DNA from: Aeromonas encheleia | Lineage (GTDB): Bacteria > Pseudomonadota > Gammaproteobacteria > Enterobacterales > Aeromonadaceae | Length of the DNA stretch: 64,000 nt | Direction of reading: 5' to 3' | Assembly: GCF_900637545.1 (NCBI RefSeq) | Contig: NZ_LR134376.1 | Location: forward strand, 3,553,001-3,617,000 | In this document: positions 46,052 to 55,721 of the stretch, in pieces | Numbering within the stretch: the first letter of the stretch is position 1 | Layout: every line of letters starts with the position of its first letter | Position numbers and translations under genes: made by a program | Notes under the pieces: model-generated | Told to the model about the DNA's origin: nothing | Database searches by the model: none | What the model saw: only the letters and a program-made list of their open reading frames with translations

Positions 46052-47530
46052 ATGTCATACCAAAAGCTTGAACAACATCAGCAACAGCTGCATCGGCTCT
46101 CCCATCTCAGCGCCATCTGCGGCTGGGATCGGGCCGCCATGATGCCGGAAGGCGGCAACGAGGCGCGCGCCGAGGCCATGGCCGAGCTCGGTGTGCTGAT
46201 CCACCAGAAACGCACCGCCCCCGAACTCGGCGACTGGATAGCGCGGGCCGAGAGCGAGCCGCTTGACGCCACCCAGCAGGCGAACCTGCGGGAGATCAAG
46301 CGCCACTGGCAGGATGCGAGCCTGCTACCGAGTGACCTGGTCGAGGCTTTGTCGCTCGCCGGCAGCAAGTGCGAGCACGCCTGGCGCAGCCAGCGCAAGC
46401 ACAACGACTGGGCCGGCTTCGCCCCGAATCTCGAGGAGGTGGTGAAGCTGTCGCGGGAGGTGGCACGCCTTCGCGCCGCGGCGCTCGGGGTGCGCCCCTA
46501 CGACGCCATGCTGGCGCTGTACGAGCCCGGTATGACGAGCGAGCGGCTGGATCAGATCTTCGGCGATCTCACCGGCTGGCTGCCCAGCCTGATCCAACAG
46601 GTGAGCGAGCAACAGAAGCGTGACACCTTGCTGATCCCGCAGGGCCCCTTCCCCGTCGCCACCCAGCAGGCGCTCGGCCAGCAGGTGATGGGGCTGCTCG
46701 GCTTTGACTTCGCGCACGGCCGGCTCGACGTCAGCAGCCACCCGTTCTGCGGCGGCGTGCCGACGGATGTGCGCATCACCACGCGCTACAACGAGCAGGA
46801 GTTCGTCTCCAGCCTGATGGGCATAGTGCACGAGACGGGCCACGCGCGTTACGAGCAGGGCCTGCCGCGCAACCTGCTCGGCCAGCCGGTCGCCGAGGCG
46901 CGCTCCATGGGCATTCACGAGAGCCAGAGCCTGTTCTGCGAGATGCAGCTCGGCCACCATCCCGCGTTCCTGGCGCTGCTGGCGCCGCACATCCGTCAGC
47001 ACTTCGGCGAGCAGCCGGCGTTGGCACCGGCGAACCTGGCGCGGCTGTACAACCGCGTCGAGCCGGGTCTTATCCGCGTCGATGCGGACGAGGTGACCTA
47101 CCCGGCGCACGTGATCCTGCGCTACGAGCTGGAGCGCGGCCTCATCGAGGGGCGCATCGAGGTCGCGGACATCCCCGAGCTGTGGGATGCGAAGATGCAG
47201 CAGTGGCTCGGCCTGTCCACCAAGGGCAACTACCAGAACGGCTGCATGCAGGACATCCACTGGACGGACGGCTCGTTCGGCTACTTCCCGAGCTACACGC
47301 TCGGCGCCATGTATGCGGCGCAGCAGCGCTTCGCACTCGAGAGAGATCTGGGTGACATGGGCGAGCTGATCGCGGCGGGCCGGCTGCCGGAGATCTTCGG
47401 CTGGCTCGGCCGCCACATCTGGTCCCAGGGCAGCCAGCACAATACGGATGAGCTGGTGCGCCGCGCGACCGGCACGGCGCTGGATCCGCAGTGGCTGCGC
47501 AAGCACCTGGAGCAGCGTTATCTGAAGTAA
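46052..47530 (+). CDS. M32 carboxypeptidase (Taq type)
   Basis: A 492-residue metallocarboxypeptidase: HPFCGG, DVRITTRYNE, zinc motif VHETGHARYEQGLP, and HESQSLFCEMQLG. It removes C-terminal amino acids from peptides in the cytoplasm. AAGGACAATTCC precedes ATG 46052; an in-frame ATG at 45969-45972 lacks a site. Confidence 0.93.
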   Translation: MSYQKLEQHQQQLHRLSHLSAICGWDRAAMMPEGGNEARAEAMAELGVLIHQKRTAPELGDWIARAESEPLDATQQANLREIKRHWQDASLLPSDLVEALSLAGSKCEHAWRSQRKHNDWAGFAPNLEEVVKLSREVARLRAAALGVRPYDAMLALYEPGMTSERLDQIFGDLTGWLPSLIQQVSEQQKRDTLLIPQGPFPVATQQALGQQVMGLLGFDFAHGRLDVSSHPFCGGVPTDVRITTRYNEQEFVSSLMGIVHETGHARYEQGLPRNLLGQPVAEARSMGIHESQSLFCEMQLGHHPAFLALLAPHIRQHFGEQPALAPANLARLYNRVEPGLIRVDADEVTYPAHVILRYELERGLIEGRIEVADIPELWDAKMQQWLGLSTKGNYQNGCMQDIHWTDGSFGYFPSYTLGAMYAAQQRFALERDLGDMGELIAAGRLPEIFGWLGRHIWSQGSQHNTDELVRRATGTALDPQWLRKHLEQRYLK

Positions 47531-47550
47531 CGGCCAGCAAGCCGCAGGAC

Positions 47551-47580
47551 GAAACGGGGCAGCCAAGGCTGCCCCGTTTC
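47551..47580. terminator. Bidirectional terminator
   Basis: GAAACGGGGCAGCC pairs perfectly with GGCTGCCCCGTTTC between convergent genes; the A/T-rich ends serve as short U tracts. Confidence 0.75.
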
Positions 47581-47596
47581 TATTGGTTGTCGCCCG

Positions 47597-47998
47597 TCAC
47601 AGCGGATCGGGGGCGGTGAGCGACTCGCGCAGCTGCAGGATGTTGCCCTCGGGATCAAACGCATTGCGCAGCACGAAGCCCGGCGCCGACCACTGTTGCG
47701 GCAGCAGACCGCCTCCGAGATCCGCGGCCTTCGCCTCGGCCCAGGCGAGGCTCGACACCGTGAAGAACGGCTTGATGGCGCCCTCCTCCCGCAGCCGCGG
47801 CGGCACCGCGATCTGGATGCCGCTGGCGATGGCGTCAGGAATCGCGTGCAGCAACAGCTGGATGTCGCGATTCTCCAGCACCACGAAACCTTCATCCTGG
47901 CTGAGGATCTCCATCTGCAGCAGGGTGCGGTAGAAGTGGGTCAGCCGTCCGAGATCCTTGGCGTAGATCAGGGCACCGGCGCGGGCGGGTCCTGGCAT
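47597..47998 (-). CDS. VOC-superfamily (glyoxalase-like) protein
   Basis: A 133-residue single VOC module: ALIYAKDLGRLTHFYRTLL, VVLENRDIQLLLHAIP, and FVLRNAFDPEGNILQLRE with the metal-ligand Glu. These are small dioxygenase, glyoxalase or resistance-type proteins; the substrate is unknown. ATG 47998 follows AAGGA. Confidence 0.85.
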   Translation of the reverse strand: MPGPARAGALIYAKDLGRLTHFYRTLLQMEILSQDEGFVVLENRDIQLLLHAIPDAIASGIQIAVPPRLREEGAIKPFFTVSSLAWAEAKAADLGGGLLPQQWSAPGFVLRNAFDPEGNILQLRESLTAPDPL

Positions 47999-48197
47999 GG
48001 GGTCATCCTTCTTGAGGGGGTCTGCAGCAGATTCGCATATTTGGCCGCCTGACTCGACCGTTTTCACCTCACCGTCTGCGCTCTCCCGCCCGCAGATCCC
48101 GATGAAATTTTATTTTAATCCCTGTCCGTTTCTGGCTAGTCAGGCCGCCCCCTCCCCCTTACTCTCGAAACATGTATCCAGTGCCGAGCCCCATGCC

Positions 48198-49739
48198 ATG
48201 AACCCGTTGCCACCGACCGAGCCCCATCAGGACGAGATCATCCCCGGCCTCACCCGCGAGCAGTGCCACGCCGCCCGGCTCGCCCGGGATGCGCGCTTCG
48301 ACGGCCGCTTCTTCACCGGCGTGCTGTCCACCGGCATCTATTGCCGGCCTATCTGCCCGGCTCGGGCGCCGCACGAGCACAACGTGCAGTACTTCCGCTT
48401 CGCGGCGGCGGCGGAGCAACACGGGCTGCGCCCCTGCCTGCGCTGCCGGCCCGAGTTAGCGCCGTCGCAGGGTGGGGATCTGCCGCCGCTGCTCGCGCGC
48501 ATGTTGAGCCGCATCGAACGCGGTGAGCTCGGCGAGCATTCGCTCGGCGAACTCGCGGCGCAGGCCGGCATCACCGAGCGCACGCTGCGGCGCCAGTTCG
48601 AGCAACACCTCGGCGCGTCGCCAAAGCAGGTGGAGCAGACGCGCCGCCTGCTGCTCGCGAAGCGGCTGTTGACGGAGACCGCGCTGCCGATCACCGACAT
48701 CGCGTTTGCGGCGGGCTTCGCGAGCATCCGACGCTTCAACGATGCGTGGCAACAGGCCTATGGCCTGGCACCCCGCGCATTGCGCCAACATGAAGGTGCC
48801 TTGCGCCAGCGCGAGGGGACGGCGGCTGACGATATGGCGACGGACACGCCGCCGGCGAGCCTCACATTGCAACTGCCGTATCGCCCGCCGTTCGATGTGC
48901 AGGCCATGCTCGCGTTCTATCGGCTGCGCGCGATTCCGGGGCTGGAGCGCGTCGAGGGCGATGCGTATGAGCGTCGTCACCGGATCGGCGAGCGGGAGGG
49001 GTGGATCCGCATCGAGCCGGGTAAGGGCCACAGCCTGCGGCTGACGCTGCGAGACCTGCCGCCGAGCGCGCTGCCGGATCTGCTGTATCGCGTGCGGCGC
49101 ATGTGGGATCTCGACGCTGACATGGTGCGCATAGGCGCAAGACTCGCAGAAGATCCGCTGCTCGCACTGCTGCAAGGGCGCTGGCCCGGCGTGCGGCTGC
49201 CGGGGGGCTGGGACGAATACGAGGTGATGCTGCGCGCCATCGTCGGTCAGCAGGTGTCGGTCAAGGGCGCCATCACCATCATGGGGCGGCTGGTGGCGCG
49301 CACCGAGGCGCAATTTGGCGTGACCGCGCTGCCGACTCCGGCGCAACTGTGCGCGCTCACGCTGGACGGCATCGGCATGCCGGGCAGCCGCATCCGCACG
49401 CTGCAGGCGCTGGCCGCCGCGCTCGCGAGCGGGGAGATCACCCTCGCCACCGCGAGCGACGAGGCACTGCTCGCGCTGCCGGGCATAGGCCCCTGGACGG
49501 TTTCGTACTGGCGGCTGCGCACCGGGCAGGATCCGGACGCCTTCCCCGCCGCCGATCTCGTGCTGCAGAAGGCGCTCGGGGGCGGCACCAAATTACCGGT
49601 CAGGGAGGTCATGGCGCGCAGCGCGTGCTGGCAGCCCTGGCGCGCCTACGCCGCGAGCTGGTTGTGGCACGCCATGAGCGAGCAGCCCGCGCTGCTCGGC
49701 ACACCGGACAATGAACAACCTGAGGAGATGACATCATGA
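48198..49739 (+). CDS. AdaA-AlkA fusion: methyl-responsive regulator and 3-methyladenine glycosylase
   Basis: A 513-residue fusion. Residues 30-85 are the Ada zinc domain ([13 protein letters not shown] and CLRCRPE supply four Cys, one accepting methyl from phosphotriesters). Residues 95-200 are an AraC domain. Residues 220-500 are AlkA with an HhH motif ([12 protein letters not shown]) and catalytic Asp in [11 protein letters not shown]. It senses DNA alkylation and excises alkylated bases. Its stop overlaps the ogt start by four bases. Confidence 0.92.
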   Translation: MNPLPPTEPHQDEIIPGLTREQCHAARLARDARFDGRFFTGVLSTGIYCRPICPARAPHEHNVQYFRFAAAAEQHGLRPCLRCRPELAPSQGGDLPPLLARMLSRIERGELGEHSLGELAAQAGITERTLRRQFEQHLGASPKQVEQTRRLLLAKRLLTETALPITDIAFAAGFASIRRFNDAWQQAYGLAPRALRQHEGALRQREGTAADDMATDTPPASLTLQLPYRPPFDVQAMLAFYRLRAIPGLERVEGDAYERRHRIGEREGWIRIEPGKGHSLRLTLRDLPPSALPDLLYRVRRMWDLDADMVRIGARLAEDPLLALLQGRWPGVRLPGGWDEYEVMLRAIVGQQVSVKGAITIMGRLVARTEAQFGVTALPTPAQLCALTLDGIGMPGSRIRTLQALAAALASGEITLATASDEALLALPGIGPWTVSYWRLRTGQDPDAFPAADLVLQKALGGGTKLPVREVMARSACWQPWRAYAASWLWHAMSEQPALLGTPDNEQPEEMTS

Positions 49740-50212
49740 TCTGTTACGATTTGCTGGATACCGCCTGCGGCCAGCTGCTGGTCGCCATCGACGAGCACGG
49801 CCTGCGCCACGTGGACTTCGTGGACGGCCTGCGCACGCTGCCGGATCAAGCCGGCTGGCGGCGAGACAGCGAGGCGCTGGCGCCTTATCTTGCACAGTTC
49901 AGGGCCTACTTCGCCGGCGAGCTGCAACGCTTCACGCTGCCGCTCGCGGCCCAGGGCACGGCGTTTCAGCGCAGCGTGTGGCAGACGCTGTGCGACATCC
50001 CCTATGGCGAAACGCGCAGCTACGGCGAGATAGCGCACGCCATCGGCAAGCCGAGTGCGAGCCGCGCCGTCGGCGCCGCGAACGGCCGCAACCCGCTATC
50101 GATCATCGTGCCCTGCCATCGCGTGATCGGCCAGAACGGCAGCCTGACCGGCTATGCGGGGGGCCTGCCCATCAAGCAGGCGCTGCTGCGCCTCGAGGGG
50201 ATCCCGATCTGA
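49736..50212 (+). CDS. ogt: Methylated-DNA-protein-cysteine methyltransferase
   Basis: A 158-residue suicide O6-alkylguanine repair protein with the active site [33 protein letters not shown] and [16 protein letters not shown]. It is coupled to the AdaA-AlkA fusion gene, forming a compact adaptive-response operon. Confidence 0.95.
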   Translation: MICYDLLDTACGQLLVAIDEHGLRHVDFVDGLRTLPDQAGWRRDSEALAPYLAQFRAYFAGELQRFTLPLAAQGTAFQRSVWQTLCDIPYGETRSYGEIAHAIGKPSASRAVGAANGRNPLSIIVPCHRVIGQNGSLTGYAGGLPIKQALLRLEGIPI

Positions 50213-50571
50213 TCCTCGGGCTTTCTCCGCCACTCTCAGGGGCCATCCGGCCCCTGGCCGTTTGCCCATCCAGCATGTACAGCCCAACGACAGGCCGCCC
50301 GCCCCCACGAGACAAGGCATTGAAGGCCAAGGAGTTATGCCGAGGCCGCGGGCAAAGGGGTAAAAAACCAGGTGCCGGAAGCGCCGCGCAGGGGGTGAAT
50401 ACTTGGCCGCGGCGGGCATCAAAGCGCTGCGCCGACGCGAGTTTGGGCGAATACTTCGAATACCGGAATGACGCTGCGCGTTGCCAACTTGTTGACTGTC
50501 GAGATCACGGCGTGTTCCTGGTGATCCGGTCGCGGCCATCGGCTGCGATCCGTTTGAAACGAGGAGGAAAC
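50213..50571. other. Intergenic region, nothing recognised
   Basis: About 360 bp between ogt and the cupin gene. Only weak GC-rich inverted repeats (around 50380-50420) are visible. It presumably contains the cupin promoter. Confidence 0.35.
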
Positions 50572-50946
50572 ATGTCCACTCCAGTCACCGTCACTCAATT
50601 CCAGGTGAGGTCCCACGGCACCCCCGACGAGGTGCGCTCACCCGACAAGACCCGGGTCGAGGTCGTTAAACTCGATGGCTACACCATAGGGCGGTTCAAC
50701 TTTGCCCCCGGTTGGCGCTGGTCCGAATGCATCAAACCCGTCGTCAAGACGGACCAATGCCAGCTCTCGCACGTGGGTTACGCCGTCTCGGGATCGATCT
50801 CGGTCCGCCTGACGGACGGCACCCTCAAGACCATCAGCGCCGGCGAGTCCTACACCATTCCGCCGGGGCACGACGCCTGGGTCGAGGGGGAAGAACCCTT
50901 CGTTGGCATCGAGGTGCTCAGCGCCGATCAGTACGCCAAGCCATAG
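50572..50946 (+). CDS. Cytoplasmic cupin-domain protein
   Basis: A 124-residue single cupin: FAPGWRWSECIKPVV, then CQLSHVGYAVSGSISVRLTDG, and YTIPPGHDAWVEGEEPFVGIEV. There is no signal peptide. Function unknown. A strong GAGGAGGAAAC precedes the ATG. Confidence 0.85.
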   Translation: MSTPVTVTQFQVRSHGTPDEVRSPDKTRVEVVKLDGYTIGRFNFAPGWRWSECIKPVVKTDQCQLSHVGYAVSGSISVRLTDGTLKTISAGESYTIPPGHDAWVEGEEPFVGIEVLSADQYAKP

Positions 50947-51163
50947 TGTGTCGTCAGCAACTCACCCAGGTTGCGACCGAACCCACCGGTGGGCACTCGC
51001 CCACCGGCACAGACAGACCCGCCGCGCCATCTTGTCCATCCCGTCACAGCCCCCTTCACCCCCCCTTTCACCGTGCCCCCAGACTCTATGATTGAGAGGC
51101 GGGGTCGAGGGATCGCCTCGCCACGCATCGAACAGACTTTTCTACTGACAAAGGAGAGAGCAG

Positions 51164-51586
51164 ATGAAATTCATGCATGCAGTCGTCCTCTCGCTATCGG
51201 CACTGCTGCTGGTCGGCGCCCCCGTCTGGGCCGCCGGCGAGTCGACCGTGGTGATGAGCAAGGCCGATCTCAAGTGGAAGGACATGGGCAACGGCATCGC
51301 CGCCGCCCCGGTGTCGGGTGACATGACGAAGGGGGAGAGCCGGTTCTTCCTGAAATATCCGGTGGGGCTGGTGACGCCGAATCATCATCATGATGCGGAT
51401 CACTATGTGACGCTGGTGTCGGGCGCCATCACCCTGACGGTGGCGGGCAAGGAGTACCAGCTCGGTCCCGGCGCCTATTTTGCCCTGACCGACAAGGTTC
51501 CCCATGTCGCCAAGGTGGAAGGCAGCGAGGAGGCGGTGTTCTTTATCCAGGCGGATGGCCCCTGGAACGTGGTGATGGAAAAATAA
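51164..51586 (+). CDS. Periplasmic cupin-domain protein
   Basis: A 140-residue protein: signal peptide to VWAAG, then a cupin with metal motif NHHHDADHYVTLVSGAITL and PGAYFALTDKVPHVAKVEG. The closely spaced His residues suggest a bound metal. Function unknown; related exported cupins bind or degrade small organic acids. Confidence 0.82.
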   Translation: MKFMHAVVLSLSALLLVGAPVWAAGESTVVMSKADLKWKDMGNGIAAAPVSGDMTKGESRFFLKYPVGLVTPNHHHDADHYVTLVSGAITLTVAGKEYQLGPGAYFALTDKVPHVAKVEGSEEAVFFIQADGPWNVVMEK

Positions 51587-51685
51587 GCGTGTGACCTGAG
51601 CGGGCGCCCTCTGCGACGCCGCTCAGGAGACGACAGGGCGTGCCCCTCAGACAGGGGCCGCCCCGACTGCCGACCAGATTGCCCC

Positions 51686-52357
51686 TTAGAGTGGCATCCG
51701 CTCGGCCAGCCAGCCGTGAAAGCCGAGCGCCTGAAAGTAACGCCGCCCCGCCGTAAACCCCGCCTCCCGCAGCAACCCCTGGGTTTGCGCCTCATCCAGC
51801 GGGATAAAATCGTCCGCGAGACGCAACACCATCTGCTCGCTGGCCGCGGCCGGCAAGCCGGCGAGGCGCGCCTGCAGCCCCATGACGGCCCGCTCGGACG
51901 GGTCTTGCGCCGCCATCAGATCCGCCAGCAGCAGCGGCGCCCCGGGTGTGAGCTGACGGGCGATGGCGGCCAGCAACCCGGCCTTGGCGCCGTGCGCCAG
52001 GAAGTGCAGCACCAGCAGACAGAGCGCGCCATCACACCCCAGCCCAACGGCCGGCAGCTCCCCCTGCCACCACTGCACCCTGGCGCCCATGCCCGCCTGC
52101 TCGGCGCGCCATCTGGCCTGGGCCAGCATGTCCGCCGAGATATCTTGGGCGACAAACTGCCAGTGAGGGCAGAGCCGACCCAGGAGCAGCAGCTCGCTGC
52201 CTGTGCCCACCCCCACCAGCAGCACCCTGCCTCCGGGGCCCAGCCTCGTCATCAGCTGGGCCGCGCTGAGCCGATGCAGCAGCTCATAACCGGGCACCAG
52301 CAGGGGGATGCGCCCGTCATATTCCAGCGCCCCCGCCCCTTCGAATCGCTCCGCCAT
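51686..52357 (-). CDS. Class I SAM-dependent methyltransferase
   Basis: A 223-residue protein: motif I VLLVGVGTGSELLLLG, then VAQDISADMLAQA and LLLADLMAA. The substrate is unknown. It lies divergent from nothing conserved. Confidence 0.8.
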   Translation of the reverse strand: MAERFEGAGALEYDGRIPLLVPGYELLHRLSAAQLMTRLGPGGRVLLVGVGTGSELLLLGRLCPHWQFVAQDISADMLAQARWRAEQAGMGARVQWWQGELPAVGLGCDGALCLLVLHFLAHGAKAGLLAAIARQLTPGAPLLLADLMAAQDPSERAVMGLQARLAGLPAAASEQMVLRLADDFIPLDEAQTQGLLREAGFTAGRRYFQALGFHGWLAERMPL

Positions 52358-52512
52358 CTCGCACTCTCCTCTGGTCGAGGATCCTTGATAGAGGCTACCG
52401 CCGGGAGAAGGTAAAGCACCATGATGGGCCGGCGCCTCAGACCATGGCCGCAGCGCACTTGAGGATTGAGAAATGGCGGCCCAGTAGCCGCGGTGTTATC
52501 GGGCTTTGTTGC

Positions 52513-52758
52513 TCAGGGCCGGTTTCTCAGCGCCGGATTGAACACCCGCTTGAGGGAGGCAGGGTTGTTCGCCAGTTTCGCCGCGGGGCGACGGGGGCGT
52601 CTTACCAGCTCGCCGCCGCAGTTGGGGCAGAGATGATGCAGATGGTGCTCGCAGCAATCGGCGCAGAAGGTGCACTCGAAGGAGCAGATATAGGCCTCCT
52701 CGCTGCCGGCGGGCAGATCCTTGTCACAGCATTCACAGTTGGGTCTGAGTTCAAGCAT
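52513..52758 (-). CDS. DUF1272 zinc-ribbon-like protein
   Basis: An 81-residue protein with ELRPNCECCDKDLP, ICSFECTFCADCCE and CPNCGGELVRRPRRP: about ten cysteines arranged for zinc binding, as in DUF1272. Function unknown. ATG 52758 aligns with the family start; 52779 is an alternative. Confidence 0.85.
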   Translation of the reverse strand: MLELRPNCECCDKDLPAGSEEAYICSFECTFCADCCEHHLHHLCPNCGGELVRRPRRPAAKLANNPASLKRVFNPALRNRP

Positions 52759-52798
52759 GGTGGTTGGCCTCAGTGGCAAGCGGCAGAAGGTGAAGGGC

Positions 52799-53128
52799 TC
52801 AGTCGACTATAAACAGCCTGGCGCCCTGCTCGGTGAAGGATCTATGAGGCTCGGCGTCGTCGGCCACCTGATAGCTCATGCCCGCCGTCAGGGTGAAGAC
52901 GCGGCCATCCTGCAACTCGGTGTGCAGTTCCCCCTCGATGCACAGCAGCACATGGCCCTTGCTGCACCAGTGATCCGCCAGATAGCCGGCGGAATACTCC
53001 ACCATCCGCACCCGCAGTTCGCCAAAGCGCTGGGTATGCCAGCGAGCGACGCCGGTTTCCCCCCGATGCTCGGTCGGCGCTATCTCGGCCCAGCGGGTCG
53101 TGCAAAACGGCAGGTTCTTGATTTCCAT
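52799..53128 (-). CDS. Cupin-fold protein (DHCW-motif-like)
   Basis: A 109-residue cupin with GYLADHWCSKGHVLLCIEGE and a C-terminal EPHRSFTEQGARLFIVD. It resembles a small bacterial cupin family known only by motif. AAGGGAG precedes ATG 53128. It is 40 bp upstream of the DUF1272 gene, so the two likely form an operon. Confidence 0.78.
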   Translation of the reverse strand: MEIKNLPFCTTRWAEIAPTEHRGETGVARWHTQRFGELRVRMVEYSAGYLADHWCSKGHVLLCIEGELHTELQDGRVFTLTAGMSYQVADDAEPHRSFTEQGARLFIVD

Positions 53129-53314
53129 CACAACTCCCTTTGTCGGAAAAATCGGCGTCGCCACGGCGCGACTTGATTGCCCGTCGAGGGCTATCCGTCA
53201 TCCCACCGCTAGGTCAGAGTGCCAGGATCAAGCGGGCCGCCCCTCTGGAGCCTCCCTTATACTGCCATCGAATCCGGCCCCGTGACACGCCCCGTCTGGC
53301 CCCAGCATAGGCCA

Positions 53315-55162
53315 TTAGCGCTTGAGGCTGCCCATCACCTGCATCTCGCAGCGGTGGCAGTCGAAGCGCAGGCGGAACAGGTCCTTGCCCATCTTCAGCT
53401 CGAGCGGTTCGGGTTTGAGACCCGGCACCTGCTTGTGACAGAGGTTCTGGCTGTAACGGATGCAGTGCTTGGTGATCATCAGCACCACCTCGCCCTCCTC
53501 CTTGTTCGCCTCATAGGCGGGGGCGATGCGCCCCACCCCGTGCTCGCGGAAGAACTGCTCGGCGGCGCCGTTGAGCACGTTGCCAAGGTAGGAGAGCCGG
53601 TGCTGGGGATAGGTGGCGTCGCGCAGAGGGATGAGCCGCTCGGGTCGCCGGTAGGCGGCCAGACGGGCCGCCTCTAGAGCGGCTATGCCGTCCCGCCGCA
53701 GACCGTTGAGCATGGACGCCGCAATAAACAGCGACGAAGTGAATACCAACTCGATCTGGCGCGCCACAAACAGGGTGTTGCCGAGTTTGCCAAGCTGATC
53801 CCGCGCCTGCTGCAACGCCCGCGCCGGGTTGTCGGCCGGCTGTTTGTCACAGGCGAGGGTCACGCAGGCGCTTATGCCCTGCTCGTCCGCGAGATCCAGC
53901 CGCAAGCCTTGCTCGCACTCGGATAGCCGCAGATCGACCCGGATGCGGCGCTCGGCACTCGCGGTCGAGAGCAGCTTGCTGAACGCGCTGTCGTGGTTGC
54001 GGTAGATGGTGGTGCCCAGCTTGAGCCCGGACACCGGCTCGGAGAGCAGTAACTGCTTACCTTCTACCTTGTTCAACCGCATCCCCACCAGCTCGTCGTT
54101 CGGCTTGAAGAAGCCGAGGCCGTCGCCGTTATTCAGCGTCACCTGATGCCCATCTATCTCTATCCCCTCCCGGCTGATCTTGCTGACCCGACCGAGGGGT
54201 TCCCCCAGGTATTTCGGGCTCCTGGGGGAGCCGATATCGGCCTTGCGCTCGTGCAGGAAGTAGTCCGTCGAACCGCGATTGAAGCTCTTCTTCGGATCCG
54301 GCACGAAGCTGTAGCTGCAACGCCCGGCGGAGGCGGCCACCAGATCCGGGCGTTTATCCAGGATGGCGTCGAGCCGCTGGCGATACCAGGCGGTGACGTT
54401 CTTCACGTAATCCAGCCCCTTGAGCCGCCCCTCGATCTTGAAGGAGCGGATACCCGCCTCGATCAGCGCCTCCAGGTTCGTGCTCTGATCCATGTCTTTG
54501 AGGGAGAGCAGGTGACTGTCCGCCACCAGCACCTCCCCATCCGGCTTCTGCAGCGAGCAGGGCAGCCGGCAGAGTTGGGCGCACTCGCCGCGGTTCGCGC
54601 TGCGGCCGGTGCGGGCATAGCTGATGTTGCACTGGCCGCTGTAGGAGACGCAGAGCGCGCCGTGGATGAAGAACTCCAGCTGCACATTGGTCTGGGCGCT
54701 GATGGCGCGGATCTGCTCGAGGGACAACTCGCGGGCCAGCACCACCTGGGAGAAGCCCACATCCTGCAGGAACTTCACCTTCTCCGGCGTGCGGTTGTCG
54801 GTCTGGGTGCTGGCATGCAGCGCTATGGGGGGGAGGTCGAGCGCCAGCAGGCCCATGTCCTGCACGATCAGCGCGTCGGCGCCGGCCTCATAAATCTGGT
54901 GGGCGAGGCGTTGGGCCTGCTCCAGCTCGTGGTCGTGCAGCAGGGTGTTGAAGGCGATAAACAGCTGGGCACCGAAGCGGTGGGCATGGCGCGCCAGCGC
55001 CTCTATATCCTCGAGGGTGTTGCCCGCGGCGCTACGGGCGCCGAACGCGGGGCCGCCCATGTAGACGGCATCGGCGCCATGGTTGATAGCCTCGATGCCG
55101 TAGGCGAGGTTCTTGGCCGGAGCCAGCAGCTCGAGGCGGTTAGTCTGGGTATGATCCTGCAT
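53315..55162 (-). CDS. rlhA: 23S rRNA C2501 hydroxylation protein (U32 peptidase family)
   Basis: A 615-residue U32-family protein: LLAPAKNLAYGIEAINHGADAVYMGG, then FFIHGALCVSYSGQCNISY and RGECAQLCRLPC cysteines that would hold a Fe-S cluster, and a C-terminal extension with FDCHRCEMQVMG. The long form matches E. coli RlhA (YdcP, 653 residues), which makes 5-hydroxycytidine at 23S rRNA position 2501. Confidence 0.88.
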   Translation of the reverse strand: MQDHTQTNRLELLAPAKNLAYGIEAINHGADAVYMGGPAFGARSAAGNTLEDIEALARHAHRFGAQLFIAFNTLLHDHELEQAQRLAHQIYEAGADALIVQDMGLLALDLPPIALHASTQTDNRTPEKVKFLQDVGFSQVVLARELSLEQIRAISAQTNVQLEFFIHGALCVSYSGQCNISYARTGRSANRGECAQLCRLPCSLQKPDGEVLVADSHLLSLKDMDQSTNLEALIEAGIRSFKIEGRLKGLDYVKNVTAWYRQRLDAILDKRPDLVAASAGRCSYSFVPDPKKSFNRGSTDYFLHERKADIGSPRSPKYLGEPLGRVSKISREGIEIDGHQVTLNNGDGLGFFKPNDELVGMRLNKVEGKQLLLSEPVSGLKLGTTIYRNHDSAFSKLLSTASAERRIRVDLRLSECEQGLRLDLADEQGISACVTLACDKQPADNPARALQQARDQLGKLGNTLFVARQIELVFTSSLFIAASMLNGLRRDGIAALEAARLAAYRRPERLIPLRDATYPQHRLSYLGNVLNGAAEQFFREHGVGRIAPAYEANKEEGEVVLMITKHCIRYSQNLCHKQVPGLKPEPLELKMGKDLFRLRFDCHRCEMQVMGSLKR

Positions 55163-55330
55163 GGGTCTGGTCTGAAGGCGGACGAGAAATGCCCGTCACT
55201 CTAGCGAGACCGGGCGCCCCCCGCCTTGATCCCGCTTAAGATCACCGCAGAATGCAGGATTGGACAGGCCGACATCCCGAAACGGGAGATGCGGCTCTCG
55301 CCGGGCCGAGAAAGCCTATGTGGTCACCCC

Positions 55331-55366
55331 TCATCCCCAACCCTTCTCCCACAAGGGGAGAAGGGA
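55331..55366. repeat. Dispersed palindromic intergenic repeat
   Basis: CCCTTCTCCC, ACAAGG, GGAGAAGGG with the flank TCATCCCCAA. It is the motif that in spurious translations reads PHPQPFSHKGRRE, a string I know from many proteobacterial intergenic repeats. It is likely one copy of a dispersed REP/MITE-like element. Confidence 0.55.
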
Positions 55367-55413
55367 GCAGAGAGATTGTGCTGGTAACACTGGCACCAAA
55401 CACTGGTCTAGAT

Positions 55414-55721
55414 CACCACCTTCAGCGCCAGCCCCAGCAGCACCAGGCCGCTGACTTTGTCGATGACGGAGGTCTTCGCCTTGAGCCAGGCCAGCCATGG
55501 ATGTCCGCGGGAGAGCAGCATCAAAGCACCACCTTCAGCGCCAGTCCCAGCAGCACCAAGCCGCTGACTTTATCGATGACGGAGGACTTTGCCTTGAGCC
55601 AGGCCAGCCATGGATGTCCGCGGGAGAGCAGCATCAAAGCACCACCTTCAGCGCCAGTCCCAGCAGCACCAAGCCGCTGACTTTATCGATGACGGAGGAC
55701 TTTGCCTTGAGCCAGGCCAGC
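55414..55721. repeat. 113-bp tandem repeat from the lysE-family gene 3' end
   Basis: Two full 113-bp units (55414-55526, 55527-55639) and an 82-bp partial (55640-55721). The last lies inside the transporter gene and encodes its final 27 or so codons. Units two and three are identical over the shared 82 bp; unit one differs at several positions, so duplication happened at least twice. Confidence 0.9.

Noticed and set aside
55414..55721. CRISPR array at the 113-bp repeats
   Set aside because: Directly adjacent repeats derived from coding sequence with no spacers and no cas genes.
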